Of a DNA stretch of 64,000 nt, positions 1 through 8,869 are shown in pieces (position 1 is the stretch's first letter; each line of letters opens with the position of its first letter). The position numbers were made by a program, and so were the translations under genes. The DNA comes from Vulcanisaeta souniana JCM 11219 (GTDB lineage: Archaea > Thermoproteota > Thermoprotei > Thermoproteales > Thermocladiaceae): the NCBI RefSeq assembly GCF_026000775.1, contig NZ_AP026830.1, positions 1,449,056-1,513,055 of the forward strand, given 5' to 3'. The notes below the pieces were generated by a model. It was given only the letters and a program-made list of their open reading frames with translations, was not told the DNA's origin and ran no database searches.

Positions 1-81
1 AACAAAACGACCACACCACGTATTAAACCTAACCTCCCAATCAACGGTAAAAGCAATTTTTATAAGCAGACCAATCATTAC

Positions 82-1095
82 ATGACTATGCTATACCTGC
101 TAATAAGTATTTCAGGCAGGGAAGAAAAATTTCTGGACTGTGACTTTGAATTAAAACCACTCACAGTAATCATGGGACCACCTAGAAGCGGTAAATCCAT
201 GTTACTGAGACTAATATTTAACATGGTCTATGCAGCACTGAACAAATTAACAACAACCAACGACTTAGTGGCGATGGCTAGTAACTACTTATCTGGTAAA
301 TTAAGGGATGGCTCAATTATGTTAAGTATAGTCAACATAGCCGAGGATGAATTAGACGAATTCAAGAAGAATCCCGACGTTAGAACTTGGAGGGATAAAG
401 GGATATTCTTAACGTGCTCTAATGTTGAGGAACCTAACTGTAAAGTTGAGTGGGGGTATAATCCATTCCATGACGTAATTCTTATACCAACTGATGTAGA
501 GGCCATATTAAGGTATAGGTTTGTACCAACTATGGCAGAGCCTTACGCGCATCTAAGCCAATATATAAATGATTTAGTGCTAAGAGGAGTAATGCGTAAC
601 GAGAAGATGCTTAAACAACTGCCATTCCTTAGTGAGGCAGTAGAACAATTAAGGGTTGATAAGGGTAGAATTATGATAATTGAGCACGTCGCTGGTGCAA
701 CCATAGACGTTGCGTACTCTTCGAGCTATGTAAACATATTGTTAACACTTGAAGCATTTATGCTTAACGAATACATACATGAAGGTTCACTAGTGCTAAT
801 AGATAATATCGATTCATACCTACATCCAGCAATGGGACAGGACAAATTAGCACTTATGCTCTGGGCCATGGTCAATAATGGCGTAACAGTGGTGCTATCA
901 ACACACGATTTAATATTCCTGGACACACTCAGGCACATAAGGATTAAGGATTATAATGCCAACGTATATAAAGATTGGAGTGAAATGAGTATAGTGGTGC
1001 CTAAGCCCTGGCAGGGTTGCGTTATACAATCGCCTTTAACCAGTGATATTGAAACTTACAACGTTTATAGATTGTACGAAAAAACAGCATTGTGA
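82..1095 (+). CDS. AAA/ABC-type ATPase of unknown function (AAA_15/AAA_21-like)
   Basis: 337-residue ATPase. Walker A is GPPRSGKS near residues 32-39, the Walker B-like segment is VLIDNIDSYLHP near 233-244, and STHD follows near 274-277. The motif YSSSYVNILLTL just before Walker B looks like the degenerate signature of OLD/RecF-like AAA_15/AAA_21 ATPases. A TATA-like TTTTTATAAG at 56-65 supports a leaderless start at ATG 82 or ATG 88. The unknown gene at 1102 follows after 6 nt, so the two probably form an operon, and they run tail-to-tail with cas8a2. It resembles the ATPase at 62593-63648: both start with a beta strand, PLTVI-GPP-SGK and a helix. Such ATPases often pair with a small effector in defence modules, but nothing here proves that. 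Confidence 0.75.
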   Translation: MTMLYLLISISGREEKFLDCDFELKPLTVIMGPPRSGKSMLLRLIFNMVYAALNKLTTTNDLVAMASNYLSGKLRDGSIMLSIVNIAEDELDEFKKNPDVRTWRDKGIFLTCSNVEEPNCKVEWGYNPFHDVILIPTDVEAILRYRFVPTMAEPYAHLSQYINDLVLRGVMRNEKMLKQLPFLSEAVEQLRVDKGRIMIIEHVAGATIDVAYSSSYVNILLTLEAFMLNEYIHEGSLVLIDNIDSYLHPAMGQDKLALMLWAMVNNGVTVVLSTHDLIFLDTLRHIRIKDYNANVYKDWSEMSIVVPKPWQGCVIQSPLTSDIETYNVYRLYEKTAL

Positions 1096-1101
1096 TTATA
1101 T

Positions 1102-1644
1102 ATGAATAATGGATGTATTTCATGCCTAGCACGCATTGGCATAATGATGAAAGAATATAAAACGCTTTACTTAAGGATACCATGCTTATATCTATGTGAT
1201 AAAAATGAGTACTGTCATTTTAAAAGAATACTTAATAATATTCTTAAAACGCTTAATGATAATAAATACTTTTTCTATGATATATCAATAGCATCTGAAC
1301 TATTAAATGGTAAATTATGTGAGTCTGAACATGATCAGGCTGTCGATTGTTTTATGAAGTATAATAATGATGTAATAGCGTTTGAATTTACTAATGGACT
1401 AAATATACAATGTGATGAATTACGTAATAAGTATTGTACCAAAGATGATAAGGCTAAAGTCTTCGTAATCATTGAGGTATCCGCCATTCGAACAATAATA
1501 GGATGCTTAAAAAGTGATAATGTTAAATGTGAATTTTTGCCAGGGATCAATCTAATGGATCTATGCAATGATAATATTATTAATAGTATTATAGATTTAA
1601 TTTCAAAAGGTAATAAATGCATAATAATAACAATTAAGCTATAG
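1102..1644 (+). CDS. AT-rich, cysteine-rich hypothetical protein, partner of the upstream ATPase
   Basis: I do not recognise this 180-residue protein. It has about 13 cysteines, unusual for a hyperthermophile protein, and its codons are much more AT-rich than those of its neighbours (many AAT, TAT, ATA). That suggests recent acquisition. An alpha/beta core ends in strand-like VFVIIEVS and CIIITIKL. A faint likeness to a nuclease or Toprim strand (FVIIEV) is not enough to name a fold. The start may be the ATG pair at 1144-1149 rather than 1102. It follows the ATPase by 6 nt and ends 14 nt before the end of the convergent cas8a2. Confidence 0.6.
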   Translation: MNNGCISCLARIGIMMKEYKTLYLRIPCLYLCDKNEYCHFKRILNNILKTLNDNKYFFYDISIASELLNGKLCESEHDQAVDCFMKYNNDVIAFEFTNGLNIQCDELRNKYCTKDDKAKVFVIIEVSAIRTIIGCLKSDNVKCEFLPGINLMDLCNDNIINSIIDLISKGNKCIIITIKL

Positions 1645-1658
1645 TTTATATTAATTAA

Positions 1659-2729
1659 CTATAATTCCGCCAGTACATCGACTAATTTTTTTATGGCATC
1701 TAGGTGTGCTATGCATGTTTCTTTTTTCTTTAGGAATTCTACAATTTCTCTAGTAATGTTGTATATATTATCTTTTATTGTATTATTGATTATTGCTTCG
1801 CTTAATTCTGCGAGAATGATAGGCCCGTCTTCATTCTTAAGGAAGCAATCATTAAGGATTCTCGGCCATTGCGGTATGTGGTACTTAATGTCTGAGATAG
1901 CTTTCAATAATCCCTCTATATTAATCTGGATATAATTTGGTATTCTCATGAAGTTTCCACTCTTTTCATAGATCCATATTAGTGCATCCATGTTTTCGAA
2001 TGCGTAGAGGGTTTCTCCAAAGGATAATACTATTAATGGTGCTGCGAGGATTGGTATATCTAGGTTAAATTCGTTATACCTATGTTCAAATGCCCTTTGC
2101 ACCAGCACGATATCGATTAAATCAGCCTTAACGGACGGGATTAATGTAACCATTATTGAGCTAATTCTATTGCCCTTATTGACCCTTAGCACAAATGATC
2201 CGTAGGCGAGACCCATGTTAGCCATTAGGAAGCAGGTGGGACATATTGTATATTGTACATTTTCCTTAACTACGTAATCCCTACTGAGGTATTTGCCGTA
2301 AATGGGGCCTAACGGTAGGTATGCCGTTGGATTTACCCTGGATGATCTCCTGCCCTCATTACTGTTTGCTGCATGGTTTATGTCTGTGTAAGTTTTTATT
2401 GATTTGAATGCCGTAATTGATTGGCTTAATGATCTAACCCATGCAGGAAATGCCGGTTCATTAACATTTGATGCCCAAACCTTCCTAAGGAATAAACCAA
2501 TGGCTTCTATTTTTTCAATCGTTGACCTACATTGTCCCTGCAATCTAACGAGTTCTTTCACCGCTTTGTTCTCATCTACATCTTCGTTAACGATGATCCT
2601 AAACCTCTCGCCAATCCTCTCCACGGAACCGCGCCTAGCCCCCGCCCAAACCAAGTACCTAACCATGCCATGCATTATCAACGAATCCGTGACCAGGTTA
2701 TGCCCCGGCGTATAAAGCTCAAGGGGCAT
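1659..2729 (-). CDS. cas8a2: Type I-A Cascade large subunit Cas8a2 (Csa4)
   Basis: 356-residue protein, the size of the Csa4/Cas8a2 family, which is the large subunit of the archaeal I-A interference complex and helps recognise the PAM. The N-terminus PLELYTPGHNLVTDSL and the central CPTCFLMANMGLAYGSF segment match my recollection of the family. It is the last gene of the csa5-cas7-cas5a-cas3'-cas3''-cas8a2 operon and overlaps the end of cas3'' by 11 nt, so it is probably translationally coupled. Identity rests mainly on position in the operon and length; sequence conservation in this family is low. Confidence 0.8.
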   Translation of the reverse strand: MPLELYTPGHNLVTDSLIMHGMVRYLVWAGARRGSVERIGERFRIIVNEDVDENKAVKELVRLQGQCRSTIEKIEAIGLFLRKVWASNVNEPAFPAWVRSLSQSITAFKSIKTYTDINHAANSNEGRRSSRVNPTAYLPLGPIYGKYLSRDYVVKENVQYTICPTCFLMANMGLAYGSFVLRVNKGNRISSIMVTLIPSVKADLIDIVLVQRAFEHRYNEFNLDIPILAAPLIVLSFGETLYAFENMDALIWIYEKSGNFMRIPNYIQINIEGLLKAISDIKYHIPQWPRILNDCFLKNEDGPIILAELSEAIINNTIKDNIYNITREIVEFLKKKETCIAHLDAIKKLVDVLAEL

Positions 2730-3540
2730 TACCCATCACCTTGTTAATAGCGTCCTTAATTTCATTAATATCCACTGGCTCCGCACCTTTAGATACTCTC
2801 TCGACTATCCAATTTCCCTCATCCTTCATATCTCCGCTCCTAAGTACATTGGCAGCGATGGAATCTGCCAGTGTTATTAAATGGAGCACTGACGCCACCC
2901 TGGCTCTACGTATGAGCAGGTCCTCTAAAGGACCCACGCTCGCCCACGCAATCATATCCTTAATTGAATATATTATGTCATCAATTTTAATACCGTCGTT
3001 TAACCAATGGTCTATAAACTCCATAATATCATTCACGAACTCATCATTAATAAGTCCTTTTCTTACTAGGAAGTTCTTTAATAGTTCATTAAACGTTCGC
3101 TTAACGTCACAATTAGGCTTAAGTTTGTCCTTAAATGTATCGAGTATCCTCCTAATGTTACTTATTGTTAAGTACCTCTCACCTAATTCACCTACGTATA
3201 CCCCCATTAGGATATTTTCATGATGAAGAGTCACAGCCAATGAGAGGATCATTTTCACATCCTCAGGCCTTTTCCCGAGAATTTTATACATGGCATAGCC
3301 ACTAAATATTTCGTGCCTAAAGTTCCTGGGACTCATCTCATACGCGTTTGTAAGCTTCCCAAGGTCATGAATAGCCAAGGCCACGGCTATTGGGTCGAAT
3401 TCTAACTTCCCTAATACCCTATCCAATACCTTCTCATAATAAGGCTTAATGACGCTCCAGGCTGCCACAGCCGACTTTATATGATTTTCATACCTCTCTA
3501 CCTTCCCCTCCTTATTATATGAATAGCAGATATTCATCAA
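2719..3540 (-). CDS. cas3'': CRISPR-associated HD nuclease Cas3''
   Basis: 273-residue stand-alone HD nuclease of type I-A. In these systems the Cas3 nuclease and helicase are separate proteins. The HD-domain metal ligands are visible: H20 (YENHIK), H58-D59 (AIHDLGK), H76 (NFRHEIFSG) and H106-H107 (LHHEN). It cuts the single strand exposed by Cascade and unwound by the helicase Cas3'. It sits 4 nt downstream of cas3' and overlaps cas8a2. The start could be the first or second of two adjacent ATG codons. Confidence 0.9.
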   Translation of the reverse strand: MMNICYSYNKEGKVERYENHIKSAVAAWSVIKPYYEKVLDRVLGKLEFDPIAVALAIHDLGKLTNAYEMSPRNFRHEIFSGYAMYKILGKRPEDVKMILSLAVTLHHENILMGVYVGELGERYLTISNIRRILDTFKDKLKPNCDVKRTFNELLKNFLVRKGLINDEFVNDIMEFIDHWLNDGIKIDDIIYSIKDMIAWASVGPLEDLLIRRARVASVLHLITLADSIAANVLRSGDMKDEGNWIVERVSKGAEPVDINEIKDAINKVMGNAP

Positions 3541-3544
3541 ATCA

Positions 3545-5485
3545 TCACCTCTTACGACTCCTTCTACTTCTCTTCTTAGTTGTAACCTGTTGGCTTGGTT
3601 TAATTAACTCAGTATTTAATCCCATATAATGTTGATATATTTCTAAATTACCAGCTTCATCAAGTATTGCTATTAATGGTGGCGGGTTCCATAATAGGCG
3701 ATTTATTTCATTTTCGTTAATATTTTCGAATGCGAAAATATCGATATGCATATTCATTTCCTTAGCTCTATTAATAAGAATAATAGCTAACTCATCCCTT
3801 GCGTTAAATGTTAATAAGTATATGCTCTGAGAGGCAATATTTCCTAAGTTACTTATCAAATTCCGATACCTATTAAGTGGCTCCTCGCGTAATTCAGAGA
3901 TTGATAACTTAAACATGTTCATATGTATAGTGTTCTCGTCGCATAATATTCTTACTTTATTTCCTATCTCATAACGTATGCAGTGACCATTTTTTAATTG
4001 CGTTAAGACTTTATCTGTACTAATATTAGTGTCATAATGTATTAACTTATCAGCATCAAGTATAACGACCTCTACGTAATAAGATGGCCTTATTAAGAAT
4101 TCATATGTTTCCTCATCAGGTGGGTAGGCGAAGAGGTGTAAGTTTTCTAGGTAATCTATTGATTTATAGAAAAGTTCATCACCTTTGCTAGATATTTTCT
4201 CTACTAGGTCTCTTGTGTATACGTTGTCCAGTAAGCCTGATATGGCATTAACATCGCTAAAGTCAATGGTTTTTAGCCTATTAACCTGGCCGTGAGTCAC
4301 ATTAATTACTTCGTCGTTATAAGGTGCTGGGCTTTCAAGTTTTGTAAAAATGGTGACCTCACCTTTTATGCCCCTCCTACCTACCCTGCCTATTCTCTGT
4401 ATTAAGCTATCCATTGGCGATAATTCGGTGTACAGCTTATCAAAGGAGAAGTCAATACCCACCTCAATAGCCTGGGTTCCAACCAGGATAAAGCCAGTAC
4501 TTTTCCCGCTATTACGTAGATTCTCAGCATTGCTTATTTTCCTATATACCTCCTCTCTATCGCCTCTTGTCATTAATGAGTGTATGAGCACAACCTTACC
4601 TTCATCATCCTTATCGCACCTTTCTCTTAACCTAATATACGCATTGTACGCCCTATCCACGGTATTTAATATTACTATTGAGAAGTCGTTACATGATATC
4701 GTATCTATATTCTCAATTAACGATGCATCCACAGTATTAACGGCCACTTGACGTGCGGGTCCCTTAACTGTTATTTCCCTTACGTTATCATCACCACATA
4801 ATTCAATGAATTTCTCCTTAATTGACCCTGGTAATGTCGCGGTGGCGAAAATTACTAACCCGCCAGCCTTAACAATACTACAAATAACCCTGGCAAGCAC
4901 CCTGGGTCCTAGGAACGCCTCATCCTGTATTAAATGCGCCTCATCAAATATCACCAATGAATTCATTATTAACCCAGCGGGTAACGTATACCTACCTGTC
5001 TCAACTCCACGTTCCCTCCAGGCTTGAACTCTCTTAGTCACATAACCATAAACCAGCGTATCAACGGTGGTTAGGGTTATTGGTGCCGTGTATAGGAACG
5101 TCTTATTAATTACCTCTCCATGATCCTCGCCTATCTTCAATGATTTATTGACTAATTTAGCATAGATTTCCAGTCTATCCCTCATTTGCCTAAGCAATGC
5201 GTGCATCGGCTCAACCCAGTAAAGTCTACCTGCAAACCAATCCTTCGTACGCCACTGCATTAGGAATATGGAGGCCAGGATCTCCGTCTTACCGCTACCC
5301 GTTGGCGCCTTAAGAATTACTAGCTTGCCTTTATCGGCATTGTTTAATTCATTATATATGTCCTCAGCTACCTTGGCTTGGTTCCTTAGATACTCCTCAT
5401 TCACAGTACACCCATTCTTACCACGCTTTGCTGCACACCACTCAATTATGAAGTCTCTAATCAATTCTTCAAAGTTGGCATTCAC
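3545..5485 (-). CDS. cas3': CRISPR-associated DExH helicase Cas3'
   Basis: 646-residue superfamily 2 helicase without an HD domain. Walker A APTGSGKT is at 60-67, DEAH at 181-184, motif III is FATATLPG and motif VI is QRIGRVGRRG. The C-terminus ends in a basic KKRSRRSRKR tail. It unwinds target DNA during interference together with Cas3''. Its ATG overlaps the cas5a stop by 4 nt, which indicates translational coupling. Confidence 0.92.
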   Translation of the reverse strand: MNANFEELIRDFIIEWCAAKRGKNGCTVNEEYLRNQAKVAEDIYNELNNADKGKLVILKAPTGSGKTEILASIFLMQWRTKDWFAGRLYWVEPMHALLRQMRDRLEIYAKLVNKSLKIGEDHGEVINKTFLYTAPITLTTVDTLVYGYVTKRVQAWRERGVETGRYTLPAGLIMNSLVIFDEAHLIQDEAFLGPRVLARVICSIVKAGGLVIFATATLPGSIKEKFIELCGDDNVREITVKGPARQVAVNTVDASLIENIDTISCNDFSIVILNTVDRAYNAYIRLRERCDKDDEGKVVLIHSLMTRGDREEVYRKISNAENLRNSGKSTGFILVGTQAIEVGIDFSFDKLYTELSPMDSLIQRIGRVGRRGIKGEVTIFTKLESPAPYNDEVINVTHGQVNRLKTIDFSDVNAISGLLDNVYTRDLVEKISSKGDELFYKSIDYLENLHLFAYPPDEETYEFLIRPSYYVEVVILDADKLIHYDTNISTDKVLTQLKNGHCIRYEIGNKVRILCDENTIHMNMFKLSISELREEPLNRYRNLISNLGNIASQSIYLLTFNARDELAIILINRAKEMNMHIDIFAFENINENEINRLLWNPPPLIAILDEAGNLEIYQHYMGLNTELIKPSQQVTTKKRSRRSRKR

Positions 5486-6234
5486 CAGTCTTCACCACCA
5501 GGAAACACTATACTTGCACCATTAAGCCTGGCGCATAATGTGTCACCGCCATAACTCATCGTTGATGGATAATAAACGTCACCCCTCCTGCCGGATGTGA
5601 CAGGTAGTGCAAACATGGATTCAATACCCACCTCATCAGTGGCCTTAACTACTGTGAACCCACCGCTAATACGGTTTTGGTTGTACTTAACAATTACATT
5701 GATATTCCTATCATTGCATCTTTCCGCATCAGTAACAGTTACTGAAGTCGTGGATGCCCAAGACTCACTATTGCCAAACCTGCCCATTAGCCATAATGCA
5801 CGCTTCAACAAGTCAATGGAATCCTCATCTTTGGGTATTACCAATACGGTTCTTGGGTGTGACAGTGCGAATTCCCTAACCATCGCATCTAAAAACCCCT
5901 TAAATTCCTCAATATTTGTTGGCATTCTATTCTCCTCAAGTACGCCCCTAATTATATGCAGCACTAAACTCCACTTAACTATGGGTAGCTCACCATCTAT
6001 TATCGATGTATCGCGCGCCTTAAGTACGTGGTTCCTCGTAAAATCGAGACATTCCTTAACACGGTCACGCCATACCTGCCCCGATTTACCGCAATAGCCT
6101 AGTACAGAGAATGTATAGGATATGGTGCCTATTAGGGTTGATGGCGGAATTAACGGGTAAGAAACGGCCACCTGGTAGGTTTCGGGTATCCTTATGGAAT
6201 ACATAGGCATTATTTTAACAAGTAGGACCTTCAT
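5482..6234 (-). CDS. cas5a: Type I-A Cascade subunit Cas5a
   Basis: 250-residue Cas5 family protein. The N-terminal beta strand KVLLVKIMPMYSIRIP and the segment YPLIPPSTLIGTISY (a Cas5-type PP-T-L-G element) are typical of archaeal Cas5. It caps the 5' handle of the crRNA in Cascade. It lies between cas7, 9 nt upstream, and cas3', with which it overlaps by 4 nt. Confidence 0.88.
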   Translation of the reverse strand: MKVLLVKIMPMYSIRIPETYQVAVSYPLIPPSTLIGTISYTFSVLGYCGKSGQVWRDRVKECLDFTRNHVLKARDTSIIDGELPIVKWSLVLHIIRGVLEENRMPTNIEEFKGFLDAMVREFALSHPRTVLVIPKDEDSIDLLKRALWLMGRFGNSESWASTTSVTVTDAERCNDRNINVIVKYNQNRISGGFTVVKATDEVGIESMFALPVTSGRRGDVYYPSTMSYGGDTLCARLNGASIVFPGGEDW

Positions 6235-6243
6235 TGAAACCGC

Positions 6244-7287
6244 CTACTTGTGCTCCGTAACCATGTCCTCACCCTCCTTAATAACATCATTGAATAAATC
6301 CTTAAGATTATCGTGAACCTTCACAGACATGTTTTTAGGCACAGTAGAAGATTTGCATTCGCTTATTCCATAGCAATGAACGTGTACCTTGGCTTCATTT
6401 ACGATAGACGCGTAGGTCTCTAATATGGTGATTGATTGCTTAACATAGTCAGGGTAAGCACCATGTACCAGGTTAGGTATTGGTGCGTCGGAAACCACAA
6501 CAAGTAAATCATTCAATTTACTTATAGGCAACGAACGCGCTTGCTTAGAACCACTACCCATCAACATATTAAGGACCGCTAAAATTGATGCCCTGATCCT
6601 CCTCTTCCTCTCTTCATCAACATTCGCATTATTAGGTAAGTTTATAATACTGCCATTACCTTCATATCTAGGTCTCAAAACCCACCCAAGGTCCATGCTC
6701 ATGGCAAAGCCATATAAAGGCCCTGACACGTATTCCTGCTTAAACACCATCATACCTTCACTTTCTCCTTTTGTGACCTGCTTAGGAACAACCCTATTAT
6801 GCTGAACTGCAAACTTGACGACATTTTCAACATTATCGATAGTTAACACAGGTATGGCATGACTAACCTCAATAAGTGAATCCCTCTTAAGTTGCTTATC
6901 AGGTATCAAGAACCCATGTAAGTCATTACAAAGGTCAATTATGGCATCTTGCTCATTATCAGCAGAAGCAGATTTGAGAGAATCAGCATCCATTTTATTT
7001 ACAGTATATTTATATCCTCTTAATCCAACCCCATGCTTGCATAGAATATTTAATAATGAGCCTCCTAACTTCACGTACTCCTGAGCAAGATAAACAGCAT
7101 GCCAATGCTTAAGGGCATTTCCCGTAATTATGGATGCGCCATCATAAACCTTATATGTATTACCATCTGGAACAACTATCTTAGCGGTAGCCACCTGGTT
7201 ATAATTACCAATATTACCTGACCCAGTTAGGGCGGAAACCTCCACCGTAAATCTACCAGTAATCTTAACGTAAGGTGAATAGGCCAT
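6244..7287 (-). CDS. cas7: Type I-A Cascade backbone subunit Cas7 (Csa2)
   Basis: 347-residue Cas7/Csa2 protein that polymerises along the crRNA. The N-terminus AYSPYVKITGRFTVEVSAL is characteristic of the archaeal Csa2 family. I place the start at ATG 7287. A GTG at 7296 overlapping the csa5 stop (GTGA) is also possible and would add three residues. It is the second gene of the interference operon. Confidence 0.9.
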   Translation of the reverse strand: MAYSPYVKITGRFTVEVSALTGSGNIGNYNQVATAKIVVPDGNTYKVYDGASIITGNALKHWHAVYLAQEYVKLGGSLLNILCKHGVGLRGYKYTVNKMDADSLKSASADNEQDAIIDLCNDLHGFLIPDKQLKRDSLIEVSHAIPVLTIDNVENVVKFAVQHNRVVPKQVTKGESEGMMVFKQEYVSGPLYGFAMSMDLGWVLRPRYEGNGSIINLPNNANVDEERKRRIRASILAVLNMLMGSGSKQARSLPISKLNDLLVVVSDAPIPNLVHGAYPDYVKQSITILETYASIVNEAKVHVHCYGISECKSSTVPKNMSVKVHDNLKDLFNDVIKEGEDMVTEHK

Positions 7288-7292
7288 GGTTA

Positions 7293-7721
7293 TCACCCTA
7301 TACTTTTCCTTATACTTTCTTCACACTCTTTAATCTTAACCACGTTATTATCTGGTGCTAATGCATATGCCGCAAAGCGCTTTATTTCAATGTGCATATC
7401 CTTAACATTCTTAAGATAATTATACAATTCATCCTGTATCCTAAACCACCATTGTAATCCATTCATGACGTTAGTTATCACATTCCTACAATCATCCCTA
7501 TTCACCTTATTCTTAAGGTCATTGAGGTCGTTCAAAGTCTTGGTTACTAGCCTGGATATTTTAGATAATGCATCGACTAAGGTCTCGAGCTTAGGGTTGT
7601 TGGCCAGTTCATCAAGAATATCGTATGCTTGTTCACGGTGTATAACGATCCTCACGATATCAGCGGCACTCTTCACATAGTCTCTAGCCTCTTGGGAAAT
7701 CGATTGTTGGTTCATATTCAC
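7293..7721 (-). CDS. csa5: Type I-A Cascade small subunit Csa5
   Basis: 142-residue helical protein in the position of the I-A small subunit Csa5 (Cas11 role), first gene of the interference operon. Family sequence conservation is low, so the call leans on size, helix content and context. The start is GTG 7721 or ATG 7715. Both lie about 25-30 nt from a TATA element at 7742-7751, which favours a leaderless transcript. Confidence 0.78.
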   Translation of the reverse strand: MNMNQQSISQEARDYVKSAADIVRIVIHREQAYDILDELANNPKLETLVDALSKISRLVTKTLNDLNDLKNKVNRDDCRNVITNVMNGLQWWFRIQDELYNYLKNVKDMHIEIKRFAAYALAPDNNVVKIKECEESIRKSIG

Positions 7722-7740
7722 TAGCTGAAGTACCGGGTCA

Positions 7741-7752
7741 GTTTTATATATG
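7741..7752. promoter_or_regulatory. Shared TATA element of divergent csa5 and csa3
   Basis: The A/T block GTTTTATATATG reads as a TATA box on both strands. On the minus strand it lies about 25 nt before GTG 7721 of csa5. On the plus strand it lies about 27-30 nt before ATG 7777 of csa3. The divergent start codons are only 55 nt apart, so one TBP site, or two fully overlapping ones, may serve both genes. Confidence 0.6.
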
Positions 7753-7776
7753 TTTTCCTTAGATGCTTCTCAATTT

Positions 7777-8577
7777 ATGGAGAAGTTGAGTGTTAAGAAG
7801 TGCGTGGTGGTTAGTGTTGGGCTTTATCCAGGTAATGCGAAGCATGCATTGGCTAGGGCCGGGCCTGTGGGTGGTGATGTGGTTTTTCTCGTGAATAGTG
7901 AGCCTAGGACTGTGCCTGAGGAGGTGCTTAGGGGTGGTAGGAGGAGGCAGCCCATGGATACCATGGAGGCTATTCACAGTTTTATCAATGAGTTGGATAG
8001 CGAGATTAATATTGTTGATGTTTGGCTTGACCCGAGGGACGGCCTTGTAACCAGTGTGGCCAAGCTCAGGTCGCTCATTGAGGGTTATGCTCCGTGTAGG
8101 GTCATTATTGGTATGGCTGGTGGATTTAGGTGGCTTAGTACGGCATTGATGTTCCTGGCCCTTGCCCTGGTCTCTGTGGGTCCTTATGTGGGTATTACAG
8201 TGGATAGTGTCTTCGCAATGCTTGAGGAGGAGAGCCCATCAGTTAGGGCCTTGTTTAGGAGCGTTGAGGAGAGGGTTATTCCCTGGCCCGTGATACCCAG
8301 GTTAGCTGACTTAGCGTTCGATGAGTACAGGGTTATTAGGCTAATAGGCCTTGGTAGGCATAGGGCTAAGGACATATTGAACGAGTACAATAAGGACTGT
8401 AAGAAGGTGAGTGGTTGCATGTCCATGGCCAAGATACAGAGAATACTCGTGAAGCTCGTTAGGAAGAGACTGATTAAGTATGAGAAAAGGGGTAAAGCGC
8501 ACCACTATGAATTAACGCCGTTGGGCATGATGCTCGTGGGTATAGTAAAACCCAGCAAGGCAGTTCATGAGACTTAG
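7777..8577 (+). CDS. csa3: CRISPR-associated transcriptional regulator Csa3 (CARF + winged HTH)
   Basis: 266-residue Csa3-like regulator. The N-terminal CARF (Rossmann-like) domain starts with KKCVVVSVGLYPGNAK and continues through CRVIIGMAGGFRWLS. The C-terminal winged-helix part includes KIQRILVKLVRKRLIKYEKRGKAHHYELT. In Sulfolobus, Csa3 proteins bind ring nucleotides and activate or repress cas genes. I choose ATG 7777 rather than ATG 7750 because 7750 lies inside the TATA box. The gene is divergent from csa5 and reads toward the array leader, so it may control both. Confidence 0.85.
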   Translation: MEKLSVKKCVVVSVGLYPGNAKHALARAGPVGGDVVFLVNSEPRTVPEEVLRGGRRRQPMDTMEAIHSFINELDSEINIVDVWLDPRDGLVTSVAKLRSLIEGYAPCRVIIGMAGGFRWLSTALMFLALALVSVGPYVGITVDSVFAMLEEESPSVRALFRSVEERVIPWPVIPRLADLAFDEYRVIRLIGLGRHRAKDILNEYNKDCKKVSGCMSMAKIQRILVKLVRKRLIKYEKRGKAHHYELTPLGMMLVGIVKPSKAVHET

Positions 8578-8869
8578 GTCTAAACACGTAATGCATGGTC
8601 GTTGGAAGATCCATGTTATTTAGAAACTGAACATAACAACCAAATCAAATAATCAAGAAATGGAAAATCATGAATAACATGAAATCAATGTTCATAGGAA
8701 CAGGTACATTAATGAGTAACTGAATGTAAACAAAGGAACAATAACGAAACCACCAAATAAACCATAGGAATAAGAACGCATCATAAATGTTCGTGAGCAT
8801 AAACGTTCCAATAATTAACTTACCCGTATGAAGAAAGATTTATAAACAACCTTATAATTATACGTATCG
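8578..8869 (+). promoter_or_regulatory. CRISPR leader
   Basis: This A/T-rich, gene-free 292-nt stretch lies between csa3 and the first repeat and contains several CAAATAA/AACCA-like runs. The end is assigned as leader because the opposite, last repeat is degenerate and because a promoter points into the array. New spacers are expected to enter at its border with the repeat at 8870. Confidence 0.75.
8833..8846 (+). promoter_or_regulatory. Array promoter (BRE/TATA)
   Basis: GAAAGA (8833-8838, BRE-like) followed by TTTATAAA (8839-8846) forms a good archaeal promoter. The expected start site 24-28 nt downstream falls at about 8867-8870, the first base of repeat 1, so pre-crRNA would begin almost exactly at the array. 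Confidence 0.65.
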
